A DNA stretch of 53,906 nucleotides from the NCBI RefSeq assembly GCF_003263515.1, contig NZ_JYDE01000038.1:1-53906 (forward strand), given 5' to 3'. The stretch comes from Rahnella inusitata. Lineage in GTDB: Bacteria > Pseudomonadota > Gammaproteobacteria > Enterobacterales > Enterobacteriaceae. Position numbers and translations under genes: made by a program. A model generated the notes under the pieces. The model did no database searches. It saw only the letters and a list, made by a program, of their open reading frames with translations, and was not told where the DNA came from. Positions 26,941-38,600 of this stretch are shown here, in pieces (the stretch's first letter is position 1; the number at the start of each line of letters is the position of its first letter).

Positions 26941-28296
26941 ATGATGAACATACTCTGGAGCCTGGCCGCCTTTATCGTTGCATTGGGGGTGCTTATCACC
27001 GTGCACGAGTTCGGCCATTTCTGGGTTGCTCGTCGCTGTGGCGTGCGCGTTCAGCGGTTTTCCGTAGGTTTCGGTCGCGCGCTTTGGCGTCGAACCGATC
27101 GCCACGGCACTGAATATGTCCTTGCTATCATCCCCCTCGGTGGTTACGTGAAAATGCTCGACGAGCGTTTAGAAACCGTACCGCCTGAGCTAAAGACTCT
27201 TACTTTCAATAGCAAAACTGTCTGGCAGCGTGCGGCAATTATCAGCGCGGGTCCGTTAGCCAACTTTATCTTTGCAGTTTTTGCTTACTGGGTCATTTTT
27301 ATTGTTGGTGTACCAACAGTACGACCTGTGGTGGCCGAAATCATGCCTCAATCCATTGCCGCGCAAGCCAAAGTTTTGCCAGGAATGGAACTTAAGTCTA
27401 TTGGCGGTATCGAAACGCCTGATTGGGATTCAATTCGAATGTCGTTGATGGGTCAAATTGGCAACAGCCAAATGACGCTCGGGGTAGCCGAGTTAGGCTC
27501 ATCAACGATAATTGAAAAAGTTGTCGATTTGCGTGAATGGACGTTTGATCCTGAAACGCAAGATCCGGTGGTCGCGTTGGGGATTATTCCGCGTGGTCCG
27601 CAGGCAGAACCCGTATTATCTGAGGTGCAATCAGCCTCCGCCGCTCAAAAGGCAGGTTTGCAAGCGGGCGATCGGATCGTTAAAGTTGACGGTCAGGTTT
27701 TGGCGAGCTGGCGTGATTTTACGTTGCAGGTTCGCGATAATCCGGGTAAGCCCATTGCGTTAGACATTGAGCGTAATGGCGAGGCTCTGGCATTGACCCT
27801 GACACCGGAAAGTCGGACGTTAGGTAAAGGTATTGTACAAGGTTTTGCCGGGGTGGTTCCCAAAGTCATACCGTTGCCTGAAGAGTACAAGACAGTTCGT
27901 CAGTATGGTCCGTTTGTCGCTTTATATGAGGCGGGTGATAAAACCTGGCAACTGATGAAGCTTACAGTCAACATGCTGGGCAAATTGTTTACCGGTGATG
28001 TGAAGCTGAACAATCTGAGTGGCCCAATTTCCATCGCACAGGGCGCAGGAGTGTCAGCAGAGTATGGTTTAGTGTCGTACCTGACGTTTTTGGCGCTTAT
28101 CAGCGTCAATCTCGGTATCGTAAACCTGTTCCCATTACCGATATTAGATGGTGGACACTTGGTTTTTCTGGCAATAGAGAAGCTAAAAGGTGGTCCAGTT
28201 TCCGAGCGAGTTCAAAACTTCAGTTATCAGGTCGGTGCTGTATTGCTGTTCCTGGTAATGGGGCTTGCACTTTTCAATGATTTCTCCCGTCTTTAA
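26941..28296 (+). CDS. rseP: site-2 protease RseP
   Basis: An inner-membrane zinc metalloprotease that cuts RseA after DegS and so releases sigma-E; it also clears remnant signal peptides. It has 451 residues. The zinc motif HEFGH lies at 22-26 in the first helix, and the second metal motif is LPILDGGH near residue 400. Two tandem PDZ domains occupy about 125-305. ATG 26941 is followed by a second ATG (26944), either of which could serve. It sits between cdsA and bamA, as in E. coli. Confidence 0.97.
   Translation: MMNILWSLAAFIVALGVLITVHEFGHFWVARRCGVRVQRFSVGFGRALWRRTDRHGTEYVLAIIPLGGYVKMLDERLETVPPELKTLTFNSKTVWQRAAIISAGPLANFIFAVFAYWVIFIVGVPTVRPVVAEIMPQSIAAQAKVLPGMELKSIGGIETPDWDSIRMSLMGQIGNSQMTLGVAELGSSTIIEKVVDLREWTFDPETQDPVVALGIIPRGPQAEPVLSEVQSASAAQKAGLQAGDRIVKVDGQVLASWRDFTLQVRDNPGKPIALDIERNGEALALTLTPESRTLGKGIVQGFAGVVPKVIPLPEEYKTVRQYGPFVALYEAGDKTWQLMKLTVNMLGKLFTGDVKLNNLSGPISIAQGAGVSAEYGLVSYLTFLALISVNLGIVNLFPLPILDGGHLVFLAIEKLKGGPVSERVQNFSYQVGAVLLFLVMGLALFNDFSRL
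27387..27415 (+). promoter_or_regulatory. candidate sigma-E promoter inside rseP, facing bamA
   Basis: GGAACTT (27387-27393), the sigma-E -35 consensus, is followed after 16 bp by TCGAAA (27410-27415), one mismatch from the TCTAA-type -10. E. coli drives bamA and skp from sigma-E promoters in this neighbourhood. The match here is by eye and could be chance within coding sequence. Confidence 0.4.
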
Positions 28297-28332
28297 GGCT
28301 GGGGATTAGGTTAGGAAGAACGCATAACAACG

Positions 28333-30753
28333 ATGGCGATCAAAAAGTTGCTCATAGCGTCGCTGCTGTTTGGCAGCGCCACCGTATACGGTGCAGACGG
28401 TTTCGTAGTGAAAGATATTCATTTCGAAGGCCTGCAGCGAGTTGCCGTCGGTGCGGCGTTACTCAATATGCCGGTTCGCGTCGGTGATACGGTGACTGAC
28501 GATGACATCAGTAATACCATTCGTGCATTGTTTGCCACTGGCAACTTTGAGGACGTTCGCGTCCTGCGCGATGGCGATTCTCTGATTGTTCAGGTTAAAG
28601 AACGTCCAACGATTGCCAGCATCACTTTCTCCGGTAACAAATCGGTGAAAGATGACATGCTGAAACAAAACCTGGAGGCCTCTGGCGTCCGTGTTGGCGA
28701 AGCGCTTGACCGTACAACAATCGGCAGTATCGAGAAAGGTCTGGAAGACTTCTATTACAGCGTCGGAAAATACAGTGCGTCGGTAAAAGCGGTTGTTACC
28801 CCTTTGCCACGTAACCGTGTCGACCTGAAATTAGTCTTTACCGAGGGTGTTTCTGCGAAAATTCAGCAGATCAACATCGTAGGTAACCACGCCTTCAGTA
28901 CTGATGAACTGATTTCTCATTTCCAGCTTCGTGATGAAGTGCCATGGTGGAACGTGGTTGGCGATCGCAAATACCAGAAACAGAAACTGGCGGGTGACCT
29001 TGAAACCCTGCGTAGCTTCTATCTGGATCGCGGTTACGCCCGCTTCAACATTGATTCGACGCAGGTCAGCCTGACGCCGGACAAAAAAGGCATCTACATC
29101 ACGCTGAACATCACAGAAGGTGAGCAATACAAACTTTCTGGTGTTGAAGTCACTGGCAGCATGGCCGGTCACTCAGCAGAAGTGCAAAGCCTGACTAAAA
29201 TTGATAAAGGCGAGCTGTATAACGGCGCTAAAGTCACCAAGATGGAAAACGACATCAAGCAGATGCTGGGTCGTTATGGCTATGCCTATCCACGTGTGAA
29301 CACGCAGCCTGAAATTAATGATGCAGACAAGACTGTCAAACTGCATATCAACGTAGATGCGGGTAACCGTTTCTATGTGCGTCACATCCGCTTTGAAGGC
29401 AATGACACCAGTAAAGACAGCGTCCTGCGCCGTGAAATGCGTCAGATGGAAGGTGCCTGGTTAGGTAACGATCTGGTCGACAAAGGTAAAGAACGTCTGA
29501 ACCGTCTTGGCTACTTCGAAACGGTAGATGTGGATACGCAACGCGTTCCGGGTACACCGGATCAGGTTGATGTGGTCTATAAAGTAAAAGAGCGTAACAC
29601 CGGGACATTCAACTTTGGTGTGGGCTACGGTACAGAAAGTGGTGTTAGCTTCCAGGTCGGCGTCCAGCAGGACAACTGGTTGGGCACGGGTAACTCTGTC
29701 GGCATCAGCGGTACCAAAAACGATTATCAGACGTATGCAGAATTCACGATCACTGACCCGTACTTCACCGTTGACGGTGTGAGTCTGGGCGGCCGTATCT
29801 TCTACAATGACTTTAAAGCGGATAATGCGGATCTGTCTGACTATACCAACAGAAGTTATGGTATTGGCGGCAACCTTGGTTTCCCAATCAATGAGAACAA
29901 CTCATTGCGTCTGGGTCTGGATTACGTACACAACGATCTGTCCAATATGGAACCACAGATCGCCATGTTCCGTTATCTGAACTCAGTGGGCCTGAAACCT
30001 GCGGTCACCACCAGCGACAATGCTGATGCAGATTTCAGTGCTGATGACTTCTTCGTGAACCTTGGCTGGGGTTATAACAACCTCGACCGTGGCTACTTCC
30101 CTACGTCAGGGACCAAAGCCAGCCTGAACGGTAAAGTCACCGTTCCGGGTTCTGATAACGAATATTACAAAATCACCTTCGATTCAACCAGCTACATGCC
30201 GCTGAATCAGGATCGTGATTGGGTGCTGATGGGCCGTGCACGCGCAGGTTATGCAGATGGTCTGGGCGGGAAAGAAGTACCGTTCTACGATAACTTCTAT
30301 GCCGGTGGTTCAAGCAGTGTTCGTGGTTTCCAGTCGAACACCATTGGTCCAAAAGCAGCGTATTACAAATGTACTACGGCTAATACCTCGTACAGCGGCT
30401 GTCCGATCGATAATTCGGATGATGCGGTGGGCGGTAATGCAATGGCAGTACTGAGTGCAGAACTGATTGTTCCAACTCCGTTCGTTAGCGAAAAATACGC
30501 TAACTCATTGCGTACTTCTCTGTTCGTGGATAGCGGTACCGTCTGGGATACAGGTTGGGAAAACACCCCGCAGACTATGGCTGCCGGTGTACCTGACTAC
30601 AGCAAACCAGGCAACATTCGTGTTTCTTCCGGTCTTGCGTTGCAGTGGATGTCTCCGCTGGGGCCATTGGTCTTCTCATATGCACAACCAGTTAAGAAAT
30701 ACGAAGGCGACAAAGCAGAGCAGTTCCAGTTTAACATTGGTAAAACCTGGTAA
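28333..30753 (+). CDS. bamA: outer membrane protein assembly factor BamA
   Basis: The central Omp85 protein of the BAM complex, which folds beta-barrels into the outer membrane. It has 806 residues (E. coli 810). A Sec signal ([20 protein letters not shown], cut near 20) is followed by five POTRA domains (about 22-420) and a 16-strand barrel. The conserved loop-6 motif [11 protein letters not shown] lies near 655-665. The protein ends in the canonical FQFNIGKTW. Loop 6 is shorter than in E. coli but keeps two cysteines (YKC...SGC) before DDAVGGNA. Confidence 0.99.
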   Translation: MAIKKLLIASLLFGSATVYGADGFVVKDIHFEGLQRVAVGAALLNMPVRVGDTVTDDDISNTIRALFATGNFEDVRVLRDGDSLIVQVKERPTIASITFSGNKSVKDDMLKQNLEASGVRVGEALDRTTIGSIEKGLEDFYYSVGKYSASVKAVVTPLPRNRVDLKLVFTEGVSAKIQQINIVGNHAFSTDELISHFQLRDEVPWWNVVGDRKYQKQKLAGDLETLRSFYLDRGYARFNIDSTQVSLTPDKKGIYITLNITEGEQYKLSGVEVTGSMAGHSAEVQSLTKIDKGELYNGAKVTKMENDIKQMLGRYGYAYPRVNTQPEINDADKTVKLHINVDAGNRFYVRHIRFEGNDTSKDSVLRREMRQMEGAWLGNDLVDKGKERLNRLGYFETVDVDTQRVPGTPDQVDVVYKVKERNTGTFNFGVGYGTESGVSFQVGVQQDNWLGTGNSVGISGTKNDYQTYAEFTITDPYFTVDGVSLGGRIFYNDFKADNADLSDYTNRSYGIGGNLGFPINENNSLRLGLDYVHNDLSNMEPQIAMFRYLNSVGLKPAVTTSDNADADFSADDFFVNLGWGYNNLDRGYFPTSGTKASLNGKVTVPGSDNEYYKITFDSTSYMPLNQDRDWVLMGRARAGYADGLGGKEVPFYDNFYAGGSSSVRGFQSNTIGPKAAYYKCTTANTSYSGCPIDNSDDAVGGNAMAVLSAELIVPTPFVSEKYANSLRTSLFVDSGTVWDTGWENTPQTMAAGVPDYSKPGNIRVSSGLALQWMSPLGPLVFSYAQPVKKYEGDKAEQFQFNIGKTW

Positions 30754-30810
30754 CGGCCTGCCTGAACAAGAGTTATTCAGCAGAATCGCAATCGCCTGAT
30801 TGCGGAACTG

Positions 30811-30841
30811 GATACACGGGTTTCGGCCCGTGTATCGTTTT
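30811..30841 (+). terminator. hairpin(s) between bamA and skp
   Basis: A 10-bp perfect stem GATACACGGG (30811-30820) / CCCGTGTATC (30827-30836) followed by GTTTTA. A smaller hairpin CGCAATC/GATTGCG (30787-30804) precedes it. It is probably a partial terminator that sets the relative output of bamA and the downstream genes. Confidence 0.65.
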
Positions 30842-30907
30842 AAAGTCAGGTGTTTTGTGTAATTTACTGTGCCAGATGGCACAAACGGGTGATGGAAGGA
30901 GTTTATA

Positions 30908-31405
30908 GTGAAAAAGTGGTTATATGCCGCAGGCCTCGGTTTAGTTATGGCTTCTTCAGCTAGCGTTCAGGCTGCTGACAAAATTGCTATCGTTAACGTC
31001 GCTAGCATTTTCCAACAGATGCCAGCGCGTGATGCTGTGGCCAAACAACTCGAAAATGAGTTCAAAAGCCGTGCAACTGATTTGCAATCTCAGGAACGTA
31101 GCCTGCAAACCAAAATGCAACGTCTGCAACGTGATGGCTCAACCATGAAAGCCAGCGATCGTTCTAAACTTGAAAAAGACGTGATGGCTCAGCGTGAAGC
31201 GTTCTCCGCTAAAGCGCAGCAGTTTGAGCAAGACAACCGTCGTCGTCAGGGCGAAGAGCGTAACAAAATCCTGAGCCGTATTCAGGACGCTGTGAAATCT
31301 GTTGCAAGCAAAGAAGGTTATGATGTTGTTATTGATGCAAATGCCATCGCGTATGCAAGCAATGACAAAGATATTACTGCTGATGTGCTGAAACAGGTTA
31401 AATAA
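30908..31405 (+). CDS. skp: periplasmic chaperone Skp
   Basis: A trimeric holdase that carries unfolded outer membrane proteins across the periplasm. It has 165 residues (E. coli 161). The signal peptide [18 protein letters not shown] is followed by SVQA and cleavage near 22-23, then DKIAIVNV. The long charged helical arms (about 50-115, rich in Q, R, K and E) form the tentacles. The start is GTG 30908 with GGAAGGAG about 8 nt upstream; E. coli also uses GTG. lpxD begins 2 bp after the stop. Confidence 0.98.
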   Translation: MKKWLYAAGLGLVMASSASVQAADKIAIVNVASIFQQMPARDAVAKQLENEFKSRATDLQSQERSLQTKMQRLQRDGSTMKASDRSKLEKDVMAQREAFSAKAQQFEQDNRRRQGEERNKILSRIQDAVKSVASKEGYDVVIDANAIAYASNDKDITADVLKQVK

Positions 31406-31407
31406 AC

Positions 31408-32430
31408 ATGTCTTCAATTCGACTGGCTGATCTCGCACAGCAGTTGGATGCACAATTGCACGGTGATGGCGAAATTGCCATCACCGGCGTTGCTTCAATG
31501 CATTCCGCACACTCTGAGCAAATCACGTTTTTATCAAACAGCCGTTACCGTGAACAGTTGGCCTCCTGCACCGCAGGCGCCGTAGTGTTGACGGAAGCGG
31601 ATCTGCCATTTTGCCCTACAGCGGCATTAGTGGTTAAAAACCCTTACCTGACCTATGCGCGTATGGCGCAACTGCTGGATACCACTCCGGCACCGGCACA
31701 GGATATTGCTGCGAGTGCGGTGATTTCTGAAAGTGCTTCTTTAGGTAAGAATGTCTCGGTTGGCGCTAATGCAGTCATCGAATCAGGCGTTGTGTTGGGC
31801 GATAACGTTATCGTTGGCGCAGGCTGTTTTATCGGTAAAGAAGCTAAAATAGGAGCAGGAACCCGTATCTGGGCCAATGTTTCAATTTATCATCGCGTTG
31901 AGATTGGCGAGCAGTGCCTGATTCAATCAGGTACGGTGATAGGTGCTGACGGTTTTGGTTACGCGAACGAACGTGGTAACTGGATTAAAATCCCGCAACT
32001 GGGCACCGTGATTATTGGCGATCGCGTTGAGATTGGAGCTTGTACCACCATCGACCGCGGTGCGCTGGATGACACTATTATCAGCAACGGCGTCATCATT
32101 GATAATCAATGTCAGATTGCACACAACGTCGTGATTGGAGACAATACGGCGGTTGCTGGCGGCGTAATTATGGCCGGTAGTCTGAAAATCGGACGTTACT
32201 GCCAGATAGGCGGAGCCAGTGTTATCAATGGTCACATGGAGATTTGTGACCAGGCCGTGGTGACAGGAATGGGAATGGTAATGCGACCAATCACTGAACC
32301 TGGGGTATACTCCTCCGGTATTCCGTTACAACCGAATAAAGTTTGGCGTAAGACGGCTGCATTGGTAATGAATATTGACGAGATGAATAAGCGCTTGAAA
32401 GCTGTCGAGCGTAAAATCGAAAAAGACTAA
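31408..32430 (+). CDS. lpxD: UDP-3-O-(3-hydroxymyristoyl)glucosamine N-acyltransferase
   Basis: The third enzyme of lipid A synthesis; it transfers 3-hydroxymyristate from ACP to the 2-amino group of the glucosamine. It has 340 residues (E. coli 341). An N-terminal uridine-binding domain (about 1-100) precedes a left-handed beta-helix of hexapeptide repeats. The catalytic His region is [22 protein letters not shown] in two parts, with His near 239. A C-terminal helix ([18 protein letters not shown]) closes the protein. It starts 2 bp after skp. Confidence 0.98.
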   Translation: MSSIRLADLAQQLDAQLHGDGEIAITGVASMHSAHSEQITFLSNSRYREQLASCTAGAVVLTEADLPFCPTAALVVKNPYLTYARMAQLLDTTPAPAQDIAASAVISESASLGKNVSVGANAVIESGVVLGDNVIVGAGCFIGKEAKIGAGTRIWANVSIYHRVEIGEQCLIQSGTVIGADGFGYANERGNWIKIPQLGTVIIGDRVEIGACTTIDRGALDDTIISNGVIIDNQCQIAHNVVIGDNTAVAGGVIMAGSLKIGRYCQIGGASVINGHMEICDQAVVTGMGMVMRPITEPGVYSSGIPLQPNKVWRKTAALVMNIDEMNKRLKAVERKIEKD

Positions 32431-32496
32431 TTACCACTTACGATGCTGCAATGCGTTCCCTGTAACGGGTGAACCTGCGGCATTCGTTCCTATTTG

Positions 32497-32543
32497 CGGC
32501 CTGCCTGATGACCTTTTTTTGGGGTCTGGCAGGCCGTGTTTTT
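32497..32543 (+). terminator. terminator-like hairpin in the lpxD-fabZ gap
   Basis: Stem CGGCCTGCC (32497-32505) / GGCAGGCCG (32528-32536), with an inner GACC/GGTC pairing around a T-rich loop, followed by TGTTTTTG. It lies inside an operon expected to be co-transcribed, so it may be a partial terminator or processing signal. Confidence 0.6.
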
Positions 32544-32577
32544 GATGCCATCAGTTTTTATAGACAGGAAGAGTATT

Positions 32578-33033
32578 TTGACTACTGACACTCATACTCT
32601 GCGTATTGAAGAGATACTGGATTTATTGCCACACCGTTACCCGTTCTTGCTGGTTGACCGCGTGTTGGATTTTGAGAAAGGGAAATTTTTGCGCGCAGTG
32701 AAAAACGTTTCCTTTAACGAACCGTTTTTCCAGGGGCATTTCCCAGGCAAGCCGATTTTTCCAGGTGTTTTGATTCTGGAAGCCATGGCACAGGCCACCG
32801 GTATTCTGGCGTTTAAAAGTGTTGGAAAACTGGAACCGGGCGAGCTGTATTATTTTGCAGCAATTGATGATGCACGCTTCAAACGTCCGGTGTTGCCGGG
32901 TGACCAGATGATTCTGGAAGTTGAATTCATTAAAGAGCGTCGTGGTGTTGCTCGTTTTAAAGGTGTCGCAAAAGTAGATGGTGAGATTGCTTGCGAGGCA
33001 TCAATGATGTGCGCCCGTCGCCGGGAGTCTTAA
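32578..33033 (+). CDS. fabZ: 3-hydroxyacyl-[ACP] dehydratase FabZ
   Basis: Dehydrates beta-hydroxyacyl-ACP in fatty acid elongation, and competes with LpxA and LpxD for hydroxymyristoyl-ACP. From TTG 32578 it has 151 residues, the E. coli length. Catalytic H54 ([14 protein letters not shown]) and E68 ([11 protein letters not shown]) fall at the E. coli positions. AGGAAGAG lies about 8 nt before the TTG. An in-frame GTG at 32536 sits inside the hairpin and would add unrelated residues, so it is rejected. lpxA starts 3 bp after the stop. Confidence 0.97.
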   Translation: MTTDTHTLRIEEILDLLPHRYPFLLVDRVLDFEKGKFLRAVKNVSFNEPFFQGHFPGKPIFPGVLILEAMAQATGILAFKSVGKLEPGELYYFAAIDDARFKRPVLPGDQMILEVEFIKERRGVARFKGVAKVDGEIACEASMMCARRRES

Positions 33034-33036
33034 TAC

Positions 33037-33825
33037 ATGATAGACAAAACCGCCTATATACATCCAAGCGCTATTGTTGAAGAAGGCGCCGTTATCGGTG
33101 CTGGTGTTCATATCGGTCCTTTCTGCTATGTCGGTTCCCAGGTGGAAATCGGCGAAGGTACTGAGCTTAAATCACACGTAGTTCTTAATGGCGTGACCAA
33201 AATTGGTCGCGATAACCGCATCTTCCAGTTCGTATCTATTGGTGAAATTAACCAGGATCTGAAGTATGCCGGTGAACCAACACGCGTTGAGGTCGGCGAT
33301 CGCAACAATATTCGTGAGAGCGTGACCATTCATCGTGGGACCGTTCAGGGCGGTAGTCTGACAAAAGTGGGCAGCGATAACCTGTTAATGGTTAACGCGC
33401 ATATCGCCCATGATTGCGTCATTGGTAATCGCTGCATTCTGGCGAACAACGCGACCCTTGGCGGCCACGTTAAGATTGACGATTTCGCTATCATTGGCGG
33501 TATGACCGCAGTGCATCAATTTTGCATCATCGGCGCACATGTCATGGTCGGCGGATGTTCTGGCGTTGCTCAGGACGTGCCTCCGTTTGTGATTGCGCAG
33601 GGAAACCATGCGACACCTTTCGGTATTAACATCGAAGGGCTTAAACGTCGTGGTTTTGAGAAAGCAGACCTGCACGCTATTCGTAATGCTTATAAGTTAC
33701 TGTATCGCAGTGGCAAAACGCTGGAAGAAGCACAGCCGGAAATCGCTGCGATTGCCGCTGAATTCCCGAAGGTTAAACCTTTCAGTGATTTCTTCAGCCG
33801 CTCAACCCGCGGTATTATTCGCTGA
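33037..33825 (+). CDS. lpxA: UDP-N-acetylglucosamine acyltransferase
   Basis: The first enzyme of lipid A synthesis; it transfers 3-hydroxymyristate from ACP to the 3-OH of UDP-GlcNAc. It has 262 residues, as in E. coli. The left-handed beta-helix spans about 1-190. Catalytic H125 lies in [14 protein letters not shown], with H122 next to it. A helical C-terminal domain follows ([28 protein letters not shown] in part). ATG 33037 is 3 bp from fabZ. lpxB follows 18 bp after the stop. Confidence 0.98.
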   Translation: MIDKTAYIHPSAIVEEGAVIGAGVHIGPFCYVGSQVEIGEGTELKSHVVLNGVTKIGRDNRIFQFVSIGEINQDLKYAGEPTRVEVGDRNNIRESVTIHRGTVQGGSLTKVGSDNLLMVNAHIAHDCVIGNRCILANNATLGGHVKIDDFAIIGGMTAVHQFCIIGAHVMVGGCSGVAQDVPPFVIAQGNHATPFGINIEGLKRRGFEKADLHAIRNAYKLLYRSGKTLEEAQPEIAAIAAEFPKVKPFSDFFSRSTRGIIR

Positions 33826-33843
33826 TCTGCGCTACGGAAAATA

Positions 33844-34992
33844 ATGCAAAAGCCTGTTCTGACAATTGGCCTGGTGGCCGGTGAAACGTCCGGTGACATT
33901 CTTGGCGCCGGGCTGATTCGAGCCCTCAAGAAGCACCATCCTGACGCCCGCTTTGTGGGCGTCGCGGGGCCGCTGATGCAGGCGGAAGGGTGTGAAACCT
34001 GGTACGAAATGGAAGAGCTGGCGGTAATGGGCGTGGTGGAAGTATTAGGGCGTCTGCCACGCTTATTGAAAATCCGCAAAGATTTGACCCGACGTTTCAG
34101 CGAACTTAAGCCTGATGTATTTGTGGGCATCGACGCCCCTGATTTTAATATCACGCTTGAAGGCCGTCTGAAAAAGCGCGGTATCCGCACCATTCATTAT
34201 GTCAGTCCGTCTGTCTGGGCATGGCGACAAAAACGCGTTTTCAAAATTGGTAAAGCCACCGATCTGGTACTGGCGTTTCTGCCATTTGAAAAAGCGTTCT
34301 ACGATAAATTCAACGTACCTTGCCGTTTCATCGGCCACACGATGGCTGATGCAATGCCGCTGCATCCGGATAAACAGGCTGCCCGCTTGTCATTGGGCAT
34401 TCCTGATGACGTGCATTGTCTGGCGTTGCTGCCGGGAAGCCGTCATGCGGAAGTGGAAATTCTCAGTGCTGATTTCCTAAAAACGGCGCTGCAACTGCGA
34501 CAGACGTATCCTGATTTACACATTGTTGTGCCATTGGTGAATGCCAAACGTCGTGAGCAGTTCGAACGTATCAAAGCTGAAATTGCCCCAGACCTTCCTG
34601 CGCACTTGCTCGATGGTAAAGGACGCGAAGCGATGATCGCCAGCGATGCCGCGCTACTGGCGTCCGGTACGGCTGCGCTCGAGTGTATGCTGGCGAAATG
34701 CCCGATGGTGGTGGGTTACCGCATGAAGCCTTTTACCTTCTGGCTGGCAGAGCGTCTGGTGAAAACGCCCTACGTTTCATTGCCTAATCTGCTTGCCAGA
34801 CGTGAAATCGTCACTGAGTTGTTACAAACCGAATGCGTGCCGGATAAACTTTCCGCTGCGCTGCTGCCTTTGCTGGCCGGCGGTGAGAAGAGCCAGGAAC
34901 TGCGTAATACTTTTCTGGAATTGCACGAAAGCATCCGCCGTAATGCAGATGAGCAGGCCGCTCAGGCCGTAATGGAGCTGGCAAGCCAATGA
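33844..34992 (+). CDS. lpxB: lipid-A-disaccharide synthase
   Basis: A GT-B inverting glycosyltransferase (family GT19) that joins UDP-diacyl-GlcN and lipid X to form the lipid A disaccharide at the inner membrane. It has 382 residues, as in E. coli. The N-terminal [16 protein letters not shown], the [15 protein letters not shown] segment and the UDP-binding [11 protein letters not shown] motif (about 200-210) are typical. [10 protein letters not shown] lies in the C-terminal domain. The ATGA overlap with rnhB gives translational coupling. Confidence 0.98.
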   Translation: MQKPVLTIGLVAGETSGDILGAGLIRALKKHHPDARFVGVAGPLMQAEGCETWYEMEELAVMGVVEVLGRLPRLLKIRKDLTRRFSELKPDVFVGIDAPDFNITLEGRLKKRGIRTIHYVSPSVWAWRQKRVFKIGKATDLVLAFLPFEKAFYDKFNVPCRFIGHTMADAMPLHPDKQAARLSLGIPDDVHCLALLPGSRHAEVEILSADFLKTALQLRQTYPDLHIVVPLVNAKRREQFERIKAEIAPDLPAHLLDGKGREAMIASDAALLASGTAALECMLAKCPMVVGYRMKPFTFWLAERLVKTPYVSLPNLLARREIVTELLQTECVPDKLSAALLPLLAGGEKSQELRNTFLELHESIRRNADEQAAQAVMELASQ

Positions 34993-35585
34993 GTGACGTT
35001 TTTATCTATCCACAGGCCGTGTGCATTGCCGGTGTGGATGAAGTGGGTCGTGGCCCGCTGGTGGGCGCTGTGGTGACCGCGGCAGTGATCCTCGATCCAG
35101 CCAATCCGATTCAAGGTCTGGCAGATTCCAAAAAGCTCAGCGAGAAACGCCGCGAAGCGTTGTATATCGAAATTAAAGAGAAAGCGCTCGCCTGGAGTCT
35201 TGGCCGCGCCGAACCGCATGAAATCGATGAACTGAATATTTTGCACGCTACTATGCTGGCGATGCAAAGAGCCGTCGCCGGTCTTGGCATCACGCCAGAT
35301 ATGGTGCTGATCGATGGCAACCGTTGCCCAAAACTTCCGATGGCCTCTCAGGCCGTGGTGAAAGGGGACAGTAAAGTTGCCGAAATCAGCGCGGCGTCCA
35401 TTCTGGCGAAAGTCACCCGCGATCGCGAAATGGTTGAACTGGATCTGCAGTTCCCTGAATATGGTTTTGCGAAACACAAAGGCTATCCGACGCCGGTGCA
35501 TCTTGAGAGCCTCGCCAGACTTGGCGCAACAGCGCATCATCGCCGCAGTTTCGCACCAGTGAAACGCGCACTCGGGCTGGCATAA
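34989..35585 (+). CDS. rnhB: ribonuclease HII
   Basis: Cleaves RNA in RNA-DNA hybrids and starts ribonucleotide excision repair at single misincorporated ribonucleotides. It has 198 residues, as in E. coli. Catalytic acids are D17 and E18 in [12 protein letters not shown], Asp in [11 protein letters not shown] (near 107) and Asp in [35 protein letters not shown] near the end is the family motif. It overlaps lpxB by 4 bp. Confidence 0.98.
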   Translation: MSDVFIYPQAVCIAGVDEVGRGPLVGAVVTAAVILDPANPIQGLADSKKLSEKRREALYIEIKEKALAWSLGRAEPHEIDELNILHATMLAMQRAVAGLGITPDMVLIDGNRCPKLPMASQAVVKGDSKVAEISAASILAKVTRDREMVELDLQFPEYGFAKHKGYPTPVHLESLARLGATAHHRRSFAPVKRALGLA

Positions 35586-35658
35586 CGCGTCGCCTTGTTC
35601 CTTTCCTGCTGTAGCGGGAGATACAAACCCTTAATTCACTCATTTCTGGACTCTGGAT

Positions 35659-38600
35659 ATGGCCGAACCTCGTTTTATTCATCTGCGTGTACATAGCGAC
35701 TATTCCATGGTGGATGGACTCGCGAAAGTGGGTCCGCTGGTGAAATGCGCAGCGTCACTCGGCATGCCCGCTCTGGGGATCACTGACTTCACCAATCTGT
35801 GCGGTCTGGTCAAATTTTACGGTGCTGCACACGGCGCTGGCGTTAAGCCGATTATCGGTGCTGATTTAAATATCCAAAGCGAGATCCTTGGTGACGAGCT
35901 GGCGCAGCTGACAGTGCTGGCGATGAACAATCAGGGATATCAGAACCTGACGTTGCTTATTTCCCGTGCTTATCAGCGCGGTTATGGCGCAGCGGGCCCG
36001 ATTGTGGATCGTGAATGGCTGGCCGAACTCAATGAAGGATTGATCCTGATTTCGGGCGCTAAAATGGGCGATGTCGGCAAGTTTCTGATGCGTGGTAACG
36101 ATTTTCAGGTCGAGCTGTGCCTGGACTTTTATCAACAATATTTCCCGGATCGCTATTACCTTGAGCTGATCCGCACTGGCCGCGCCGAAGAAGAAAACTA
36201 CCTGCACGCCGCCGTGGCGCTGGCCACCGAGCGCGGTCTGCCGGTTGTGGCGACCAACGATGTGCGGTTCATGCTGCCGACAGACTTTGATGCCCATGAG
36301 ATCCGCGTGGCGATCCACGACGGGTTTACGCTCGACGATCCAAAACGTCCGCGTAATTACACTGCTCAGCAATATATGCGCAGTGAAGATGAAATGTGCG
36401 AGCTGTTTGAAGACATTCCCGAAGCGCTGCAAAACAGCGTGGAGATTGCCAAACGCTGCAACGTCACCATCCGTCTGGGCGAGTATTTCCTGCCGCAATT
36501 CCCGACCGGTGACATGACCACAGAAGATTTTCTGGTCGATAAATCCAAAATCGGCCTCGAAGAACGCCTCGAGTTTTTATTCCCCGATCCTGAAGTTCGC
36601 GCCCAGCGACGCCCTGAGTATGACGAGCGTCTGGATATCGAACTGAAAGTGATCAACCAGATGGGCTTCCCCGGCTACTTCCTGATCGTGATGGAGTTCA
36701 TCCAGTGGTCAAAGGATAACGACGTGCCGGTCGGGCCGGGACGTGGTTCCGGTGCGGGCTCTCTGGTGGCCTATGCGCTAAAAATTACTGATCTGGATCC
36801 GCTCGAATTCGACCTGCTGTTCGAACGCTTTCTTAACCCTGAACGTGTCTCCATGCCCGACTTTGACGTCGACTTCTGTATGGAAAAACGCGATCAGGTT
36901 ATTGATCACGTGGCAGAAATGTATGGTCGTGAAGCGGTTTCGCAGATCATTACCTTCGGTACGATGGCCGCCAAAGCGGTTATCCGCGACGTGGGCCGCG
37001 TGCTGGGACACCCGTACGGGTTTGTCGATCGTATTTCCAAGCTGGTGCCGCCCGATCCGGGCATGACGCTGGAAAAAGCCTTTGCTGCTGAACCGCAGTT
37101 GCCGGAAATTTACGAAGCGGATGAAGAAGTTAAGTCGCTGATCGACATGGCACGTCAGCTGGAGGGGGTCACCCGTAACGCCGGGAAGCACGCCGGCGGT
37201 GTGGTAATCGCACCGACCAAAATTACCGATTTCGCGCCACTGTATTGTGATGCCGAGGGTAATCACCCGGTCACACAGTTCGATAAAAACGACGTGGAAT
37301 ATGCGGGACTGGTGAAGTTCGACTTCCTCGGCCTGCGTACGCTGACTATCATCGACTGGGCGCTGGGGATGATCAATGCCCGCCGTGCAAAAGCGGGCGA
37401 GCCGCCGCTGGATATCGCGGCCATTCCGCTCGATGACAAGAAAAGTTTCGACATGCTGCAACGCTCGGAGACCACCGCGGTCTTCCAGCTTGAATCCCGT
37501 GGCATGAAAGACTTGATTAAGCGCCTCAAGCCTGACAGCTTCGAAGATATGATAGCCCTGGTGGCACTGTTCCGTCCGGGGCCATTGCAGTCCGGCATGG
37601 TTGATAACTTCATCGACCGTAAACACGGTCGCGAAGAGCTCTCCTATCCGGATATCCAGTGGCAGCATGAATCCCTGAAACCCGTACTGGAGCCGACCTA
37701 CGGCATTATCCTGTATCAGGAACAGGTTATGCAGATTGCGCAGGTTCTGGCGGGCTATTCGCTGGGCGGCGCGGACATGTTGCGTCGTGCAATGGGTAAG
37801 AAAAACCCGGTTGAGATGGCCAAGCAGCGCGGTGGCTTTGAAGACGGTGCGAAAGCGCGCGGCATCGACGGCGAGCTGGCGATCAAAATCTTTGACCTGG
37901 TGGAGAAATTCGCCGGTTATGGCTTTAACAAATCCCACTCCGCCGCTTATGCACTGGTGTCTTACCAGACGCTGTGGCTGAAAGCGCATTACCCCGCTGA
38001 ATTTATGGCGGCCGTCATGACCGCGGATATGGATAACACCGAGAAAGTCGTCGGGCTGGTAGATGAATGCTGGCGCATGGGGCTAAAAATCCTGCCGCCG
38101 GACATTAACAGCGGGCAGTATCATTTCCACGTCAATGACGAGGGTGAAATCGTTTACGGCATCGGCGCGATCAAAGGTGTCGGTGAAGGCCCGATCGAAG
38201 CGATCATTGAAGCACGCAACGAAGGCGGTTATTTCAGGGAACTGTTTGATCTCTGCGCCCGCGCAGATGTGAAAAAGCTCAACAAGCGCATCCTCGAAAA
38301 ACTGATTATGTCCGGTGCCTTTGACCGTTTAGGTCCGCATCGCGCAGCGTTAATGAGCTCTCTGCCTGATGCCCTGAAAGCCGCTGACCAGCACGCCAAA
38401 GCCGAAGCCATCGGTCAGGTAGATATGTTTGGCGTTCTGGCCGAAGCGCCGGAGCAGGTGGAGAAGTCCTACGCCAACGTGATGCGCTGGCCTGAACAGA
38501 CGGTGCTGGACGGTGAACGTGAAACTCTGGGCCTGTATCTCACCGGCCATCCGATCACTCAATATCTGAAAGAAATTGAGCGTTATGGCGGCGGCCAGCG

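Noticed and set aside
36778-37989. 403-residue open frame on the minus strand
   Set aside because: It lies entirely antisense to the conserved polymerase core of dnaE. Such long antisense frames are common opposite codon-biased genes, and the product resembles no family.
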